Source: Akkermansiaceae bacterium
Lineage (GTDB): Bacteria > Verrucomicrobiota > Verrucomicrobiia > Verrucomicrobiales > Akkermansiaceae
Assembly (NCBI GenBank): GCA_013041925.1
Contig: JABDRB010000012.1
Location: 124,001 to 188,000, forward strand
DNA length: 64,000 bases
Direction: 5' to 3'
The translations under genes and the position numbers were made by a program. Below are positions 33,977-45,500 of this stretch, one piece after another. Positions within the stretch are counted from its first letter, which is position 1; every line of letters starts with the position of its first letter. The notes under the pieces were generated by a model. That model did not search any database and was not told the origin of the DNA. It was given only the letters and a program-made list of their open reading frames with translations.

Positions 33977-36900
33977 ATGAAACAGCCACTCGGATTACCC
34001 CCAGCTCAGGGACTCTACGACCCCGAAAATGAACACGACTCCTGTGGAGTTGGATTCCTCTGCCACCTCAAGGGAAAAAAATCACACCAAATCATCTCGG
34101 GAGCACTCGAAATGAACGTCTGCATGGAACACCGCGGTGGTTGCGGCTGTGATGAAGCTACCGGCGATGGCGCTGGACTCTTTATCCAATTACCCCACGC
34201 GTTTTTTAAATCCGTAACTCCAGAGCTCGGCTTCACCCTGCCCGATGAAGGCCAGTATGCTGTCGGATTTGTCCACCTCTCCCCAGACCCCGAGGACGCC
34301 GCCACAGCCATGGCCGCCTACGAGAAATCCGTAAAAAAAGAAGGTCAGACGGTTCTCGGCTGGCGCGATGTCCCCGTCAAAAGCGACATCCTCGGCAAGG
34401 CGGCTCGCGAATGCGAACCCCAGATGAAACAAATCTTCGTCGCTCGCTCGCCTGAAATCACCGATGACGAAGACTTCGAGCGTAAACTCTACGTCATCCG
34501 TCGCCGTGCCTCTCAGGCAGTCCGCTACTGCTCGGCAGACGGCGGCGAATACTTTTATACCGTCTCACTCTCCGCACGCACTATCATCTATAAGGGAATG
34601 CTGACGACTTGGCAGCTGAAAGACTATTTCCCCGATCTCCAGAACGAGACGATGAAGTCTGCCATGGCACTGGTTCACTCACGTTTCAGCACCAATACCT
34701 TCCCCAGCTGGCCTCGTGCCCAACCATTCCGCTACATGTCCCACAACGGTGAGATCAACACCATGCGCGGCAATGCCAACTGGATGCAAGCACGCCAAAA
34801 ACTGCTCGCCAGTGGCGTCCTTGGAAAAGACCTCGATAAACTCCTCCCCATCATCCGCGATGACGGGTCCGACTCCGCCATGTTCGATAACTGCTTGGAA
34901 TTCCTCGTCCTCTCAGGCCGACCCCTGCCCCAAGCCATCATGATGATGATTCCCGAACCATGGGAAAACCACCAACACATGAGCGATACCAAAAAGGCAT
35001 TTTACGAATACAATGCCACCCTCATGGAACCATGGGACGGCCCAGCATCCATTGCCTTCTGCGACGGCGTCTCCATCGGTGCAATCCTCGACCGCAACGG
35101 CCTGCGCCCATCACGCTACTACGTCACCAACGACGACATGGTCATCATGGCTTCCGAAGTGGGGGTACTTAAAGTAGACCCCGCCACCGTGATCAAAAAA
35201 GGCCGACTCGAACCAGGCCGCATGTTCCTCGTGGATACCGAAAAAGGCCGCATCATCGATGATTCCGAAATTAAAGAAGAAATCGCCCAAGAAAAACCCT
35301 ATGGCGAATGGCTTGAAAAAAATCGCCTATTCTTTGCCGACCTCGCTCAAGGGGAGTCATCCCCCGCCATCACGGGGCACGATCTCATCCAGCGCAACCG
35401 TGCCTTTGGTTACACCTTTGAGGACAAGCGATTGATCCTCGCCCCCTCAGCCACAACCGGCAACCAACCACTCGGAGCCATGGGGAACGACACCCCGATC
35501 GCGGTCCTCTCCGATCGCCCTCAACTCCTCTATAATTACTTCCGCCAGCTCTTCGCTCAGGTGACCAACCCCGCGATCGATCCCATCCGCGAGGAACTCA
35601 TCACATCAAGCGTCACCTTTGTCGGGTCCGAAAGCGATATCCTCCACCCCGGACCAGAAAACTGCCGCATGATCCGCCTCGAAAGCCCGCTCGTCAACAA
35701 TGACGAACTGGCCCGACTGCGTGATGTCGACCTCGATGGCTTCCAGTCAGAGACGCTTCCTATTCTCTATCGCCCAGAAAAACTCGACGCCGGACTGGCT
35801 GTCGGACAGCTCCCCGGCCAAGCGAATAACCCACATGTCTCAGACGACGCCAAGGAACTTGGCCAAGTCTCTGGCGACGCCCTCAAGGGGGCCCTTGAAA
35901 AGCTGTTCAAAGCCGCTGACACCGCCATCCTTCAGGGAAGCAATGTGCTTATTCTTTCCGATCGAGGTATGAATCACACCAAGTCTGCCATCCCAGCCCT
36001 GCTCGCCGTAGCCGGTCTTCACCACCACCTGATCCGCAGCGGAACCCGCACCAAGGTCTCCATCGTGCTCGAATCAGGTGAACCGCGCGAAGTGCACCAC
36101 TTCGCCGTCCTGTTGGGATATGGCGTCGATGTCATCAACCCCTACCTCGCCATCGACACCCTCGCCCAAATGACCGAGGACGGCGAGCTCGATATGGACC
36201 ACGGCATCGCCGTTGCCAAGTATCTCAAGGCGTCAATCAAGGGTGTCATCAAGACCATGTCCAAAATGGGAATCTCCACCGTAGCCAGCTATCGAGGTGC
36301 CCAGATCTTCGAATGCATCGGCCTCAACCGCGAGGTCATCGACCAATATTTCACACGCACAACGTCACGGATCAAAGGTATCGGGCTCGATACCATCTCC
36401 TGCGAGGTAAAAATCCGCCACGACGACGCCTACAAAGAACGGGAAACCGAAAATGACGCCCTCGATTCCGGTGGTGTCTATCAGTGGCGCGCCGATGGCG
36501 AACGCCACCTCTTCAGCCCCCAAGCCATTCATCTGCTTCAGAAATCGACCAAACTCGGCGACCTCGCCGTTTTCCGTGAATATTCTAAGCTGATCGACGA
36601 ACAATCCAAAGGCCTTTGCACGCTGCGTGGTTTGATGGATTTCAAATTCGATCCCGCCAAGGAAATCCCACTCGAAGAAGTCGAATCCGTCAGCGAAATC
36701 GTCAAACGATTCAAAACCGGAGCCATGTCCTACGGGTCCATCTCGAAGGAAGCCCACGAAGCCCTCGCTGTCGCCATGAACCGACTCGGTGGTAAATCCA
36801 ATACGGGCGAAGGTGGCGAGGACCCCGAACGCTTCACTTGGACCAACGACAAAGGTGACTCGAAAAAGAGTGCCATCAAACAGGTCGCCAGCGGACGCTT

Positions 36901-38665
36901 TGGCGTGACCAGCAACTACCTCGTCAATGCCCGCGAAATCCAAATCAAGATTTCACAGGGAGCCAAGCCAGGCGAAGGAGGTGAACTCCCCGGTCACAAG
37001 GTGCTTCCTCAGATTGCCAAGTGCCGTGGAACTACCCCCGGCGTCGGACTGATCTCCCCTCCTCCTCACCACGATATTTACTCGATCGAGGACATGGCGG
37101 AACTCATCCACGACCTGAAAAATGCCAACACGGACGCCCGCATCAATGTCAAACTCGTCTCAGAGGTCGGCGTCGGAACCGTCGCCGCAGGCGTCGCCAA
37201 AGCGAAAGCCGATGTCATCCTCATTGCCGGTCACGATGGCGGCACTGGTGCCAGCCCACGCTCATCGATCCAACACGCCGGGTCCCCATGGGAACTTGGC
37301 CTAGCCGAAACCAACCAAACACTGCTACTCAATAACCTTCGTAGCCGCGTGATCCTCGAAACCGACGGCCAATTAAAAACAGGCCGTGACGTCGTCATCG
37401 GCGCACTGCTCGGTGCTGAGGAGTTTGGCTTTGCCACCGCACCGCTGATCACACTGGGATGTATCATGATGCGCGTCTGCCACAAGAATACCTGTCCAGT
37501 CGGTATCGCCACCCAAAACCTCGACCTCCGGAAAAAGTTCGATGGCGCCGTGGAAAATGTCGTCAACTACATGAATTTCGTCGCTGTGGAAATCCGCGAA
37601 CTCATGGCCAAACTCGGATACCGCACGATCAACGAAATGGTGGGTCACTGCGACCGACTCGAAATGCGTGACGCCGTAAACCATTGGAAAGCCAAGGGAC
37701 TGGATTACTCCAAAATCCTCTATCGGCCGAAGGTTGGCCCCGAGGTCGGAACCTACGCCCAACAAAAACAGGACCACCTGCTCGACGAAGCTCTGGATAA
37801 CACCGACATCCTCGAACTCAGTCGCCCCGCCATTGAAAACTACGATAAAGTTTATGCGGAGCTTCCGATCAAAAACATCAACCGCGTCGTCGGCACCATC
37901 ACCGGTGCTGAGATCAGCCGACACCACGGTGCCGCCGGACTTCCACCGAACACGATTCACCTCAAATTCGACGGAAGCGCTGGACAAAGCCTCGGCGCAT
38001 TCTGCCCGAAAGGCATGACGTTCGAACTCGAAGGTGATGCCAACGACTACATCGGTAAAGGCGTCTGCGGTGCCAAAATCATCGTCTACCCACCCAAAGT
38101 CTCACCACCCGAACTCGTCGCCGACCAGAATATCATCGTCGGTAACGTCGCGTTCTACGGTGCTACCTCAGGTGAGGCCTACATGGCCGGTGTTGCCGGA
38201 GAACGTTTCTGCGTCCGCAACAGCGGCGTGCACGCTGTCATCGAGGGCGTTGGCGACCATGCCTGCGAATACATGACCGGCGGGTCCGTCATCTGCCTCG
38301 GCGGCACAGGCCGAAACTTTGGTGCCGGCATGAGCGGTGGCGTCGCTTACATCTATGATGAACATGGCGACTTCGAAACCCGACTCAACGGATCTATGGC
38401 TAATCTCTACCCACTCATCGAATGTGAGGACAGCGAGATCTCAGAGGTTAAAGCACGTATCCAAAAACACATCGACTACACAGGAAGTGTCAAAGGCAGC
38501 AGCATTCTCGATCACTGGGATGATGCCGCACCGAAGTTCCTCAAGGTCATGCCCGCCGACTACGAACGCGTCCTCAATGCCGTCAAAAAAGCCGAGGAAA
38601 GCGGTCTCGAAGGAGATGCTGCCATCCTCGCCGCCTTTGAAGAAAATGCCAAAGTAGGCAACTAA
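33977..38665 (+). CDS. gltB: Glutamate synthase, large (alpha) subunit
   Basis: 1562 residues from ATG 33977 ([10 protein letters not shown]), preceded by GGAG 12 bp upstream; another ATG is at 33956. With GltD it makes two glutamates from glutamine and 2-oxoglutarate. The N-terminal class II amidotransferase has its nucleophile Cys in EHDSCGVGF, so a short propeptide must be removed. The FMN-binding synthase domain has the 3Fe-4S motif [12 protein letters not shown] near residue 1170. The C-terminal beta-helix is GXG-rich ([17 protein letters not shown]). It forms an operon with gltD, 45 bp downstream. Confidence 0.97.
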   Translation: MKQPLGLPPAQGLYDPENEHDSCGVGFLCHLKGKKSHQIISGALEMNVCMEHRGGCGCDEATGDGAGLFIQLPHAFFKSVTPELGFTLPDEGQYAVGFVHLSPDPEDAATAMAAYEKSVKKEGQTVLGWRDVPVKSDILGKAARECEPQMKQIFVARSPEITDDEDFERKLYVIRRRASQAVRYCSADGGEYFYTVSLSARTIIYKGMLTTWQLKDYFPDLQNETMKSAMALVHSRFSTNTFPSWPRAQPFRYMSHNGEINTMRGNANWMQARQKLLASGVLGKDLDKLLPIIRDDGSDSAMFDNCLEFLVLSGRPLPQAIMMMIPEPWENHQHMSDTKKAFYEYNATLMEPWDGPASIAFCDGVSIGAILDRNGLRPSRYYVTNDDMVIMASEVGVLKVDPATVIKKGRLEPGRMFLVDTEKGRIIDDSEIKEEIAQEKPYGEWLEKNRLFFADLAQGESSPAITGHDLIQRNRAFGYTFEDKRLILAPSATTGNQPLGAMGNDTPIAVLSDRPQLLYNYFRQLFAQVTNPAIDPIREELITSSVTFVGSESDILHPGPENCRMIRLESPLVNNDELARLRDVDLDGFQSETLPILYRPEKLDAGLAVGQLPGQANNPHVSDDAKELGQVSGDALKGALEKLFKAADTAILQGSNVLILSDRGMNHTKSAIPALLAVAGLHHHLIRSGTRTKVSIVLESGEPREVHHFAVLLGYGVDVINPYLAIDTLAQMTEDGELDMDHGIAVAKYLKASIKGVIKTMSKMGISTVASYRGAQIFECIGLNREVIDQYFTRTTSRIKGIGLDTISCEVKIRHDDAYKERETENDALDSGGVYQWRADGERHLFSPQAIHLLQKSTKLGDLAVFREYSKLIDEQSKGLCTLRGLMDFKFDPAKEIPLEEVESVSEIVKRFKTGAMSYGSISKEAHEALAVAMNRLGGKSNTGEGGEDPERFTWTNDKGDSKKSAIKQVASGRFGVTSNYLVNAREIQIKISQGAKPGEGGELPGHKVLPQIAKCRGTTPGVGLISPPPHHDIYSIEDMAELIHDLKNANTDARINVKLVSEVGVGTVAAGVAKAKADVILIAGHDGGTGASPRSSIQHAGSPWELGLAETNQTLLLNNLRSRVILETDGQLKTGRDVVIGALLGAEEFGFATAPLITLGCIMMRVCHKNTCPVGIATQNLDLRKKFDGAVENVVNYMNFVAVEIRELMAKLGYRTINEMVGHCDRLEMRDAVNHWKAKGLDYSKILYRPKVGPEVGTYAQQKQDHLLDEALDNTDILELSRPAIENYDKVYAELPIKNINRVVGTITGAEISRHHGAAGLPPNTIHLKFDGSAGQSLGAFCPKGMTFELEGDANDYIGKGVCGAKIIVYPPKVSPPELVADQNIIVGNVAFYGATSGEAYMAGVAGERFCVRNSGVHAVIEGVGDHACEYMTGGSVICLGGTGRNFGAGMSGGVAYIYDEHGDFETRLNGSMANLYPLIECEDSEISEVKARIQKHIDYTGSVKGSSILDHWDDAAPKFLKVMPADYERVLNAVKKAEESGLEGDAAILAAFEENAKVGN

Positions 38666-38710
38666 ATGACCCATTAATCCGTCAATCAATTAACCAATCA
38701 ACCAACTATC

Positions 38711-40207
38711 ATGGGAAAACCATCAGGATTTTTAGAATTTGAACGTTCCACCATCCCAAACCGCCCACCATTGGAGCGGATCAAGGACTGGAAGGAAATT
38801 CATACCCTCAGCGACGAGGGCATCCTCAAGACACAAGCATCACGCTGTATGGACTGCGGCGTCCCCTATTGCCATACCGGCGCCAATATTGGTGGCATGG
38901 CCAGCGGCTGCCCAATCAATAACCTCATCCCAGAATTCAACGACCTCGTTTACCGTGGCCGATGGGACGAGGCACTCGATCGCCTCCGCAAGACCAACAA
39001 CTTCCCTGAATTCACCGGACGCGTCTGCCCCGCTCCCTGTGAGGGGTCCTGCGTTCTCGGTATCATTGAACCCGCCGTCACCATTAAAAATATCGAGTGC
39101 ACGATCATTGATCGCGGCTGGCAAGATGGACTCATGACACCTAACCCACCGGCCGAGCGCACGGGTAAAACCGTCGCCGTCGTCGGATCAGGCCCCGCGG
39201 GTCTCTCCGCTGCCGACCAGCTCAATCAAGCCGGTCACACCGTCACGGTGTTCGAGCGCGCCGACCGCCCTGGGGGGCTTCTCATGTATGGCATCCCCAA
39301 CATGAAACTCGACAAGGAGGAAATTGTCGAACGTCGGGTCAACCTCATGAAGGAAGAAGGTGTCCAGTTTGAGATGAATGTCTTCATCGCTGAAAACAGT
39401 GAGTGGACGCCTAACCGACTGCGCAAGGAATTCGATGCCGTCATCCTCTGCTGTGGAGCGACAGAGCCCCGCGATCTTCCCATCGACGGCCGCGACGCCA
39501 AAGGCGTGCATCAGGCGATGGAGTTTCTCACTGAGAATACCCAGCACCAGCTCGATCAAGATTTCGATGGGACCAACCCCACACTCAACGCCACAGGCAA
39601 GGATGTGGTTGTCATCGGTGGCGGTGACACCGGCACCGATTGCGTGGGCACCAGTATCCGTCAAGGATGCAACAATGTGATCCAACTCGAGATCATGCCT
39701 CAGCCGCCGATGGATCGCGCAGCCAACAACCCATGGCCCGAGTGGCCCAAGGTTTATAAAATGGACTACGGCCAACAGGAAGCCGAGGCAACTCAAGGCT
39801 CCGATCCGCGCAGCTACTTGGTCATGACCAAGGCGATCCTCAAGGACGACGACGGCAATGTCACCGGACTGCAGGTCGTCGACATCACCTGGGGGAAAAA
39901 CGATCAAGGTCAGTTTGTACCTCAGGAAACGGACGGCACCCTGCGCACGATCAACGCAAACCTCATCCTCCTCGCTCTCGGATTCCTCGGCCCCGAACAA
40001 AAAATCATCGATCAGTTCAGCCTCGATACCGATGCGCGCAGCAACGTCAAAGCCGATCACGAGGTCTACACGACCAACGTCGAGGGTGTCTTTGCCGCGG
40101 GTGACATGCGCCGTGGCCAGAGCCTTGTCGTTTGGGCCATCAATGAGGGCCGCGGAGCCGCCCGCGAATGTGATCGGTTCCTCATGGGTTCCACCCAACT
40201 CCCCTAG
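38711..40207 (+). CDS. gltD: Glutamate synthase, small (beta) subunit
   Basis: 498 residues. It feeds electrons from NADPH to GltB through FAD and two 4Fe-4S clusters. The N-terminal cluster region has [16 protein letters not shown] and CPAPCEGSC. The FAD site is [17 protein letters not shown] and the NADPH site is [15 protein letters not shown]. The C-terminal [17 protein letters not shown] completes the flavin fold. The order gltB-gltD and the short gap are standard. A terminator-like hairpin follows. Confidence 0.97.
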   Translation: MGKPSGFLEFERSTIPNRPPLERIKDWKEIHTLSDEGILKTQASRCMDCGVPYCHTGANIGGMASGCPINNLIPEFNDLVYRGRWDEALDRLRKTNNFPEFTGRVCPAPCEGSCVLGIIEPAVTIKNIECTIIDRGWQDGLMTPNPPAERTGKTVAVVGSGPAGLSAADQLNQAGHTVTVFERADRPGGLLMYGIPNMKLDKEEIVERRVNLMKEEGVQFEMNVFIAENSEWTPNRLRKEFDAVILCCGATEPRDLPIDGRDAKGVHQAMEFLTENTQHQLDQDFDGTNPTLNATGKDVVVIGGGDTGTDCVGTSIRQGCNNVIQLEIMPQPPMDRAANNPWPEWPKVYKMDYGQQEAEATQGSDPRSYLVMTKAILKDDDGNVTGLQVVDITWGKNDQGQFVPQETDGTLRTINANLILLALGFLGPEQKIIDQFSLDTDARSNVKADHEVYTTNVEGVFAAGDMRRGQSLVVWAINEGRGAARECDRFLMGSTQLP

Positions 40208-40236
40208 TAACGAACACCAGAGATACCTCCCAAAAA

Positions 40237-40263
40237 CAACCAGAGCCGCATCGGCCTTGGTTG
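40237..40263 (+). terminator. Probable terminator of gltBD
   Basis: A stem of 12 pairs with one G-T and one mismatch (left arm 40237-40248, loop CAT, right arm 40252-40263) is followed by a moderately T-rich stretch (AGTTTGGGATTTTC). It starts 29 bp after the gltD stop. Confidence 0.55.
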
Positions 40264-40348
40264 AGTTTGGGATTTTCTAGGCCCGCCACTCTGCTAACTT
40301 GCGCCCTATCACTTGCTTGTTCGTAGCTGCGCCCCCTCACCTTCTATC

Positions 40349-41203
40349 ATGCAAGGCCTCATACTCAAAGTCGACTGTCCCGATCAACACGGCATCGTAG
40401 CCAAGATCGCATCCTATGTTGCCGATTATTCAGGAAATCTAGTCGAGTTATCCCAATTCACCGACGATCAACACGCAAAATTCTTTGCCCGCGTGGAAAT
40501 TGACACGACCCACCTAAAGGTTGATATCGACGATTTCATCACAGGCTTCACCACACTAGGTAAGTCACTGGCTGCCACATGGCATTTTCGCAAACTTCCC
40601 TACAAGATGCGTGCCGCGGTGCTGGTGACAAAAACCGACCACTGTCTTAACGAGGTGCTGTGGCGCACTAGACTCGGTGAAATGCCTATTGAGATCACCT
40701 CCATCATCGGCAATCGTGACACATGCCAATCCATCGCGGATCAAGCCAAAGTCCCTTTCCACCTGATTGATATGGACGGAGAAAAAAAAGAGGACGGCTT
40801 TCAGCGCATTAAAAAAATAATCACCGAGGAACAGGTTGAGCTCACCGTGCTTGCCCGTTTTATGCAAATCCTCCCCGATTGGTTTTGCCAGGAATTTAGT
40901 GGGAAAATCATCAATATCCATCACTCCTTTCTGCCCGCCTTCATCGGGGCCAATCCATACCGCCAAGCCTACGAGCGCGGAGTCAAGCTCATCGGTGCTA
41001 CCTGTCACTACGTCACCAGCGATCTTGATGCGGGCCCTATTATTGAACAGGAAGTCAAACGGGTACAGCACTTTCACACCCCACAAGATCTGATGCGATT
41101 GGGACGTGACTGCGAACGCACCGCTCTAGCAAGAGGGATTCGCCACCACGTGCATGATCGAACAATCATTCACCAGAACCGAGCTATCGTGTTCCCAGAT
41201 TAG
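40349..41203 (+). CDS. purU: Formyltetrahydrofolate deformylase
   Basis: 284 residues from ATG 40349 (MQGLILKVDC); 12 in-frame codons precede it. It hydrolyses 10-formyl-THF to formate and THF, balancing one-carbon pools and feeding purine synthesis. An ACT domain fills the first 80 residues (DCPDQHGIVAKIASYVADYSGN). The formyltransferase-like domain has the catalytic Asn/His/Asp set: IINIHHSFLPAFIGANPY and HYVTSDLDAGPII. It is convergent with proA. Confidence 0.95.
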   Translation: MQGLILKVDCPDQHGIVAKIASYVADYSGNLVELSQFTDDQHAKFFARVEIDTTHLKVDIDDFITGFTTLGKSLAATWHFRKLPYKMRAAVLVTKTDHCLNEVLWRTRLGEMPIEITSIIGNRDTCQSIADQAKVPFHLIDMDGEKKEDGFQRIKKIITEEQVELTVLARFMQILPDWFCQEFSGKIINIHHSFLPAFIGANPYRQAYERGVKLIGATCHYVTSDLDAGPIIEQEVKRVQHFHTPQDLMRLGRDCERTALARGIRHHVHDRTIIHQNRAIVFPD

Positions 41204-41239
41204 GATTAGCTAGCGTAGATTCTTCGCTAACCGATCCCT

Positions 41240-42523
41240 CTAGGTTGTGGCGCACTTCGTTCTTGTCTGACCGTCACCGCGGATGCGGTATTGATACGAT
41301 GTGAGTTCTCGCAATGCCATCGGGCCACGCGCGTGAAGTTTGTCGGTTGAAATCCCAATTTCCGCACCAAATCCAAACTCGCCACCGTCGCTAAAACGCG
41401 TGGAGACGTTGTGGAAGAGACACGCACTATCCACTCGGCGCATAAAACGTTCTGCACGTCCATTGTCGGCGGTCACAATGCAGTCGCTATGACGCGAGCT
41501 ATACGTGTTGATATGATCAATGGCATCTGCCATGCGATCCATCACCTTGATCGCGATCACCAGATCGAGGTATTCCGTTTTCCAGTCGTCGTCGGTGGCC
41601 GGGATCGCAGCCTCGCCGAGTATCTCCAACGTGTGTGGATCACCTTTCATCACCACACCTTTGTCAGCAAAAACGGCCGCGATTTTCGGTAAAAATCCGG
41701 CAGCGACATCACGATGCACCAGCAACGTTTCCAGCGCATTACAGACACCTGGTTTGTGGGTTTTGGCGTCATCCACAATGGCCACAGCCATACCCAGGTC
41801 GGCCGCCTTGTCCACGTAGGTGTGACAAATACCATCGTAGTGCTTGATGACGGGCATACGGGCGAGCGAAACCACGGTTTCAATCAAACCCTTGCCGCCA
41901 CGTGGAATGATGACATCAAGCCACTGGTCCATGCCTGCCATGACGCTGACGCTCTCGCGATCAGTAAATGGTATCAGCTGAATGGCATGGGCGGGTAACC
42001 CAGCAGGTTCACCCGCTGCCTGTAGCGCCGTGGCGATCGCCCGGTTCGAATGAATCGCTTCGGATCCACCCCGCAAAATTGTTGCATTCCCCGATTTCAG
42101 ACAGAGCACGGCGGCATCACTCGTGACATTGGGACGACTCTCGTAAATGATGCCAATCACTCCAATGGGGACACGGATTTGCTCAAAGTGGATGTCGTTC
42201 GGCCGTGTCCAATCGGCAAGCACTTCGCCGACGGGATCGGGTAGCCCAGCCACTTGCTCCACACCGGCGGCAATCGCCTCTAGCCGCGTGGTATCAAGAC
42301 GTAAGCGATCGAGCATCGCAGCGCTCAGGCCGCGATCCTGACCCGCGGCAAGATCCAGCGCGTTGGCCTCAAGGATATCCGGCGCATACCTACGTAGGCC
42401 TGCCGCCATGGCGTGAAGGATGGCATTTTTCTGATCGGTATCCAGCACCGCCAAGGCATGAGCCGCCGCGCGGGCATGAGCTCCCATGCCAAGGATGGTT
42501 TCCTTGATCTGCGCCTTCTCCAT
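41240..42523 (-). CDS. proA: Glutamate-5-semialdehyde dehydrogenase
   Basis: 427 residues. It reduces glutamyl-5-phosphate to the semialdehyde in proline synthesis. The aldehyde-dehydrogenase fold carries the catalytic Cys in HKPGVCNALETLLVH. Other marks are GVIGIIYESRPNVTSDAA, CLKSGNATILRGGSEA and VIIPRGGKGLI. proB is not adjacent; the next gene on the strand upstream is cysK. The C-terminus has a short extra tail after the usual LTSYQYRIRGDG. Confidence 0.96.
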   Translation of the reverse strand: MEKAQIKETILGMGAHARAAAHALAVLDTDQKNAILHAMAAGLRRYAPDILEANALDLAAGQDRGLSAAMLDRLRLDTTRLEAIAAGVEQVAGLPDPVGEVLADWTRPNDIHFEQIRVPIGVIGIIYESRPNVTSDAAVLCLKSGNATILRGGSEAIHSNRAIATALQAAGEPAGLPAHAIQLIPFTDRESVSVMAGMDQWLDVIIPRGGKGLIETVVSLARMPVIKHYDGICHTYVDKAADLGMAVAIVDDAKTHKPGVCNALETLLVHRDVAAGFLPKIAAVFADKGVVMKGDPHTLEILGEAAIPATDDDWKTEYLDLVIAIKVMDRMADAIDHINTYSSRHSDCIVTADNGRAERFMRRVDSACLFHNVSTRFSDGGEFGFGAEIGISTDKLHARGPMALRELTSYQYRIRGDGQTRTKCATT

Positions 42524-42547
42524 GACGTTCGTGACAGGGTAGTGGTT

Positions 42548-43513
42548 TTAGATTTCAGAGACCGTAAGTTGACTCACTTCGTCTTTGACCTGCTGAGCCA
42601 ATGGCGTGCTGAGATATCGCTCGGTCGAGCTGGCGGCAATGGTAACGATGCGCTTACCTTTAAATTCAGGTCGCTTGGCCAACTGGATGGCGGCCCAAAT
42701 GTTGGCACCACTTGAGATACCCACGGGTAACCCTTCGTTCTGTGCCACCTCCTGCGCCATCGCAAAGGCGTCGTCATTGGTCACCTGGATCGTTTCATCG
42801 AGAATATCGACGTTCAGGTTGCCTGGGATAAAGCCGGCACCAATGCCTTGAATCTTATGGGGCCCTGGGTTGCCACCTGAGATCACGGGGCTGTCTGCAG
42901 GTTCCACCGCTACGGCAAGCATGTCACATCGGGATTTGAGCACCTCGGACACACCCGTAATGGTTCCCCCCGTCCCGACACCCGCAACAAAGGCATCAAT
43001 CTTTCCGTCTGTGCATTCCCAGATTTCCTCAGCGGTCGTCTGCCGGTGTGCCTCTGGGTTCGCTGGGTTATCAAACTGACCGGGGCCAAATGCGTCATCA
43101 CCAGCCTCTTCGACCAGTTGTTTTGCCTTGGCGATCGCGCCGCCCATGCCTTTCGCTCCTGGTGTGAGCACGATTTCGGCACCAAGCATACGAAGCAGGA
43201 TTCGGCGTTCCATAGACATCGTCTCGGGCATCGTCAGGATGCATCGATAGCCTTTAGATCGGGCCACGAAGGCCAGTGCAATCCCGGTGTTTCCCGAGGT
43301 GGGTTCGATAATGGTGCCTCCTGGCTTGAGCTTTCCATCTCTCTCAGCCGCCTCAACCATGGAACGACCAATCCGATCCTTCACACTGAAAAGCGGGTTG
43401 AAAAACTCACATTTGACCAGAACCTCGGCTTCGAGCCCCTGGGTGACGTGGTTCAGTTTGACAAGTGGCGTATTTCCGACGGTTTCAACTAGATTGTTGG
43501 CTATATTGCTCAT
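42548..43513 (-). CDS. cysK: Cysteine synthase (O-acetylserine sulfhydrylase)
   Basis: 321 residues from ATG 43513 ([10 protein letters not shown]); 12 in-frame codons precede it. It is a PLP enzyme that makes cysteine from O-acetylserine and sulfide. The PLP Lys is in [11 protein letters not shown], the substrate loop is [12 protein letters not shown], and the phosphate-binding loop is [11 protein letters not shown]. The C-terminus ends TVSEI, like CysK proteins that bind CysE through a C-terminal Ile, though here it is the CysE tail that would bind. It lies 24 bp before proA. Confidence 0.95.
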   Translation of the reverse strand: MSNIANNLVETVGNTPLVKLNHVTQGLEAEVLVKCEFFNPLFSVKDRIGRSMVEAAERDGKLKPGGTIIEPTSGNTGIALAFVARSKGYRCILTMPETMSMERRILLRMLGAEIVLTPGAKGMGGAIAKAKQLVEEAGDDAFGPGQFDNPANPEAHRQTTAEEIWECTDGKIDAFVAGVGTGGTITGVSEVLKSRCDMLAVAVEPADSPVISGGNPGPHKIQGIGAGFIPGNLNVDILDETIQVTNDDAFAMAQEVAQNEGLPVGISSGANIWAAIQLAKRPEFKGKRIVTIAASSTERYLSTPLAQQVKDEVSQLTVSEI

Positions 43514-43564
43514 GGTAGTATGATTAGTGATTTGGCTACTGCGCACCATTACTTAATTTCGTGA

Positions 43565-43582
43565 GCAATCAAGCATGATTGC
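43565..43582. promoter_or_regulatory. Inverted repeat upstream of cysK
   Basis: GCAATCA (43565-43571) and TGATTGC (43576-43582) form a perfect 7-bp dyad around AGCA, 52 bp before the cysK start. The sequence differs from the cysE/rrf2 dyad, so the same regulator cannot be assumed. It lies in the shared region with the divergent rlmN. Confidence 0.3.
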
Positions 43583-43662
43583 GAGAGAATTTGTCATTTT
43601 TAACTCGGGACCCGATGACTAATAATCCGTGCCATTTGCAGGATTCATGATAAAAGCCCACC

Positions 43663-44781
43663 GTGTCCGCCACAGATAATACAGACAGCCCCATCACGCA
43701 ATCCCTTCTCAACCTGAGTAAGGACGACCTCGAGCAGTATTTTGTGGCTGCCGGTGGAAAATCTTACCGCGCAAAACAAGTGCTCGAATGGATTTATCAG
43801 CAACGGGTCGATGGCATCGATGAAATGAGCAATCTGCCCAGCTCCATGCGGGAACACATGGAGAAGGAGTTCCATATGAACGACCTGCAACACGTCGAAA
43901 CCAAGGGGGCCGACGACACCACGCGCAAGTTCCTCTTTCGTCTCAACGATGGTCGCTACGTCGAAACCGTTTTTATCCCCGCGTCCAAAGGGCTCAACGG
44001 GAAGCAATCCTCCCGAAAAACCATCTGCGTCTCCTCACAGGTCGGTTGCGCCTTCGGGTGTAAATTCTGCGCGTCCGGGCTGGCTGGCTTTACCCGTAAT
44101 CTGACGGCCGCCGAAATCGTAGGCCAAATGCTCGCCGTCGAAAAACAAACTGGCGAATCCATCAACAACATCGTCTTTATGGGAATGGGCGAACCCTTGG
44201 CCAATATCAAGAATCTCATTAAAGCTCTCGAAATCATCACCAGCCACTGGGGGCTCAATATCGGAGCTCGCAGCGTCACCGTCTCGACCTCCGGTCTGGC
44301 ACCTCAAATCAAGGAGCTCGCCGAGTTCCCGGTGCCGATCCGACTCGCCATCTCGCTGCATGGTGCCACCGACGATGTCCGTGATCTGATCATGCCCGTC
44401 AACAAGAAGTGGCCGATCAAGGAGTTGTTCGACTCTCTGCACCAGTGGCGATTACACAAAAAGCAGAAGATTTCCCTCGAATACATTCTTATAGAAGGAG
44501 TTAACGACGATTTAAATCAGGCCGCCATCCTCGCAAAACGGGCCAAAGGTATCAACGCCAAAGTTAACCTAATCCCGTATAATACCGTGGATGGGCTCGA
44601 CTGGAAACGCCCCTCCTCGGATGTCTGCTATGCCTTCCGTGACGTCATCGCCGATGCGGGTATCAACACCACACTCCGACTTGAAAAAGGTCACGACATC
44701 AATGCGGCCTGCGGTCAATTGAGACTGAAAAAGGAAACGGCCGAGGGGATTATCGAGGCCCCCGCAAAGGCGCGTCAGTAA
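43663..44781 (+). CDS. rlmN: 23S rRNA (A2503-C2)/tRNA (A37-C2) methyltransferase RlmN
   Basis: 372 residues from a GTG start at 43663. It is a radical-SAM enzyme that methylates C2 of A2503 in 23S rRNA and of A37 in some tRNAs. The cluster motif C129-x3-C133-x2-C136 is in GCAFGCKFC. The methyl-carrying Cys is near residue 350 in NAACGQL. The N-terminal RAKQVLEWIYQQ region and the GMGEPLAN motif are typical. It distinguishes itself from Cfr by ordinary context; no resistance genes are near. Confidence 0.96.
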   Translation: MSATDNTDSPITQSLLNLSKDDLEQYFVAAGGKSYRAKQVLEWIYQQRVDGIDEMSNLPSSMREHMEKEFHMNDLQHVETKGADDTTRKFLFRLNDGRYVETVFIPASKGLNGKQSSRKTICVSSQVGCAFGCKFCASGLAGFTRNLTAAEIVGQMLAVEKQTGESINNIVFMGMGEPLANIKNLIKALEIITSHWGLNIGARSVTVSTSGLAPQIKELAEFPVPIRLAISLHGATDDVRDLIMPVNKKWPIKELFDSLHQWRLHKKQKISLEYILIEGVNDDLNQAAILAKRAKGINAKVNLIPYNTVDGLDWKRPSSDVCYAFRDVIADAGINTTLRLEKGHDINAACGQLRLKKETAEGIIEAPAKARQ

Positions 44782-44809
44782 GACCGATCATGCGGTTGAA
44801 ACCTTCACA

Positions 44810-45121
44810 TCAGTGATCTGAACAGCTTCGATCAGTCGGAGCATCCGCTTCAACATCACGGGCTGAAACCAGATTGTTTTCGATCAGATACTGTTCGACT
44901 TCGTCGCCAGAGACATCGGCAAGCATCTGCCCGCTGATGCTGACACATGGGCTTAATGGTTGACCACTTTTCTGCTCCATTTCCCACCGAAAGGCTGGGT
45001 TTTTGATGATATCCTTTTCCTCAAAGGCGAGATCATACTTACGCATGATCGCACGCACTCCTTCGCTCCAGCCGCAGAAGGTTTTTAAATAGCAGACAAT
45101 ATCCAAATTGGGGTGATTCAT
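44810..45121 (-). CDS. Glutaredoxin-like protein with CGWS site
   Basis: 103 residues from ATG 45121 (MNHPNLDIVC). Thioredoxin-fold redox protein: strand DIVCYLKTFC followed by the active site C16-G-W-S19, a monothiol form. The cis-Pro region reads QPLSPCVSISG, where a Cys follows the Pro, and the C-terminal helix region has SGDEVEQYLIEN. It might reduce or glutathionylate proteins or bind Fe-S clusters like CGFS glutaredoxins; Trp in place of Phe makes this unclear. It is divergent from the next gene. Confidence 0.82.
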   Translation of the reverse strand: MNHPNLDIVCYLKTFCGWSEGVRAIMRKYDLAFEEKDIIKNPAFRWEMEQKSGQPLSPCVSISGQMLADVSGDEVEQYLIENNLVSARDVEADAPTDRSCSDH

Positions 45122-45173
45122 AGTGTGTTCTTGTTCTTCGACGAGAACAGACCATAATATCATCGCTTTGCAA

Positions 45174-45470
45174 ATGGAATCTCAGTCATCATCACCCGTT
45201 ACCATCAGCGCCGATGGTAAATGCGAATCCGCCTCGGATCAGCTACGTCAGCTGGCCGACGAGGATCGTCTTGATGTCATTGAAATCATCATCGATGGAC
45301 GACGATTGATCGGAGGTGCCGATTCCCCCACCCTGATGGGTCAACCAGGCGCCTTCCTCCCAGCGTCCCGCCATTTCATCTTGAGCCAATTCGAACCGCT
45401 CCATGACGGTCGATGCCTCGCACGCTATGTCAGGCGCAACTCAAGCGATGACAAGCCAAGGGCTCATTGA
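45174..45470 (+). CDS. Small hypothetical protein
   Basis: 98 residues from ATG 45174 (MESQSSSPVT). Soluble and acidic, with no signal peptide. A short beta/alpha pattern is suggested (LDVIEIIIDGRRLIGG, FILSQFEPL, CLARYVRR). I recognise no family. It is divergent from the glutaredoxin by about 50 bp and convergent with the TPR-like gene. The frame is clean and codon use resembles the neighbours, so it is probably real. Confidence 0.5.
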   Translation: MESQSSSPVTISADGKCESASDQLRQLADEDRLDVIEIIIDGRRLIGGADSPTLMGQPGAFLPASRHFILSQFEPLHDGRCLARYVRRNSSDDKPRAH

Positions 45471-45500
45471 CCCCGCGTCCGCAGCCCTCCCCTAAGACGA

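Noticed and set aside
39188-40198. 336-codon minus-strand open frame opposite gltD
   Set aside because: It mirrors gltD codon structure; there is no recognisable family and gltD is complete with all cofactor motifs.
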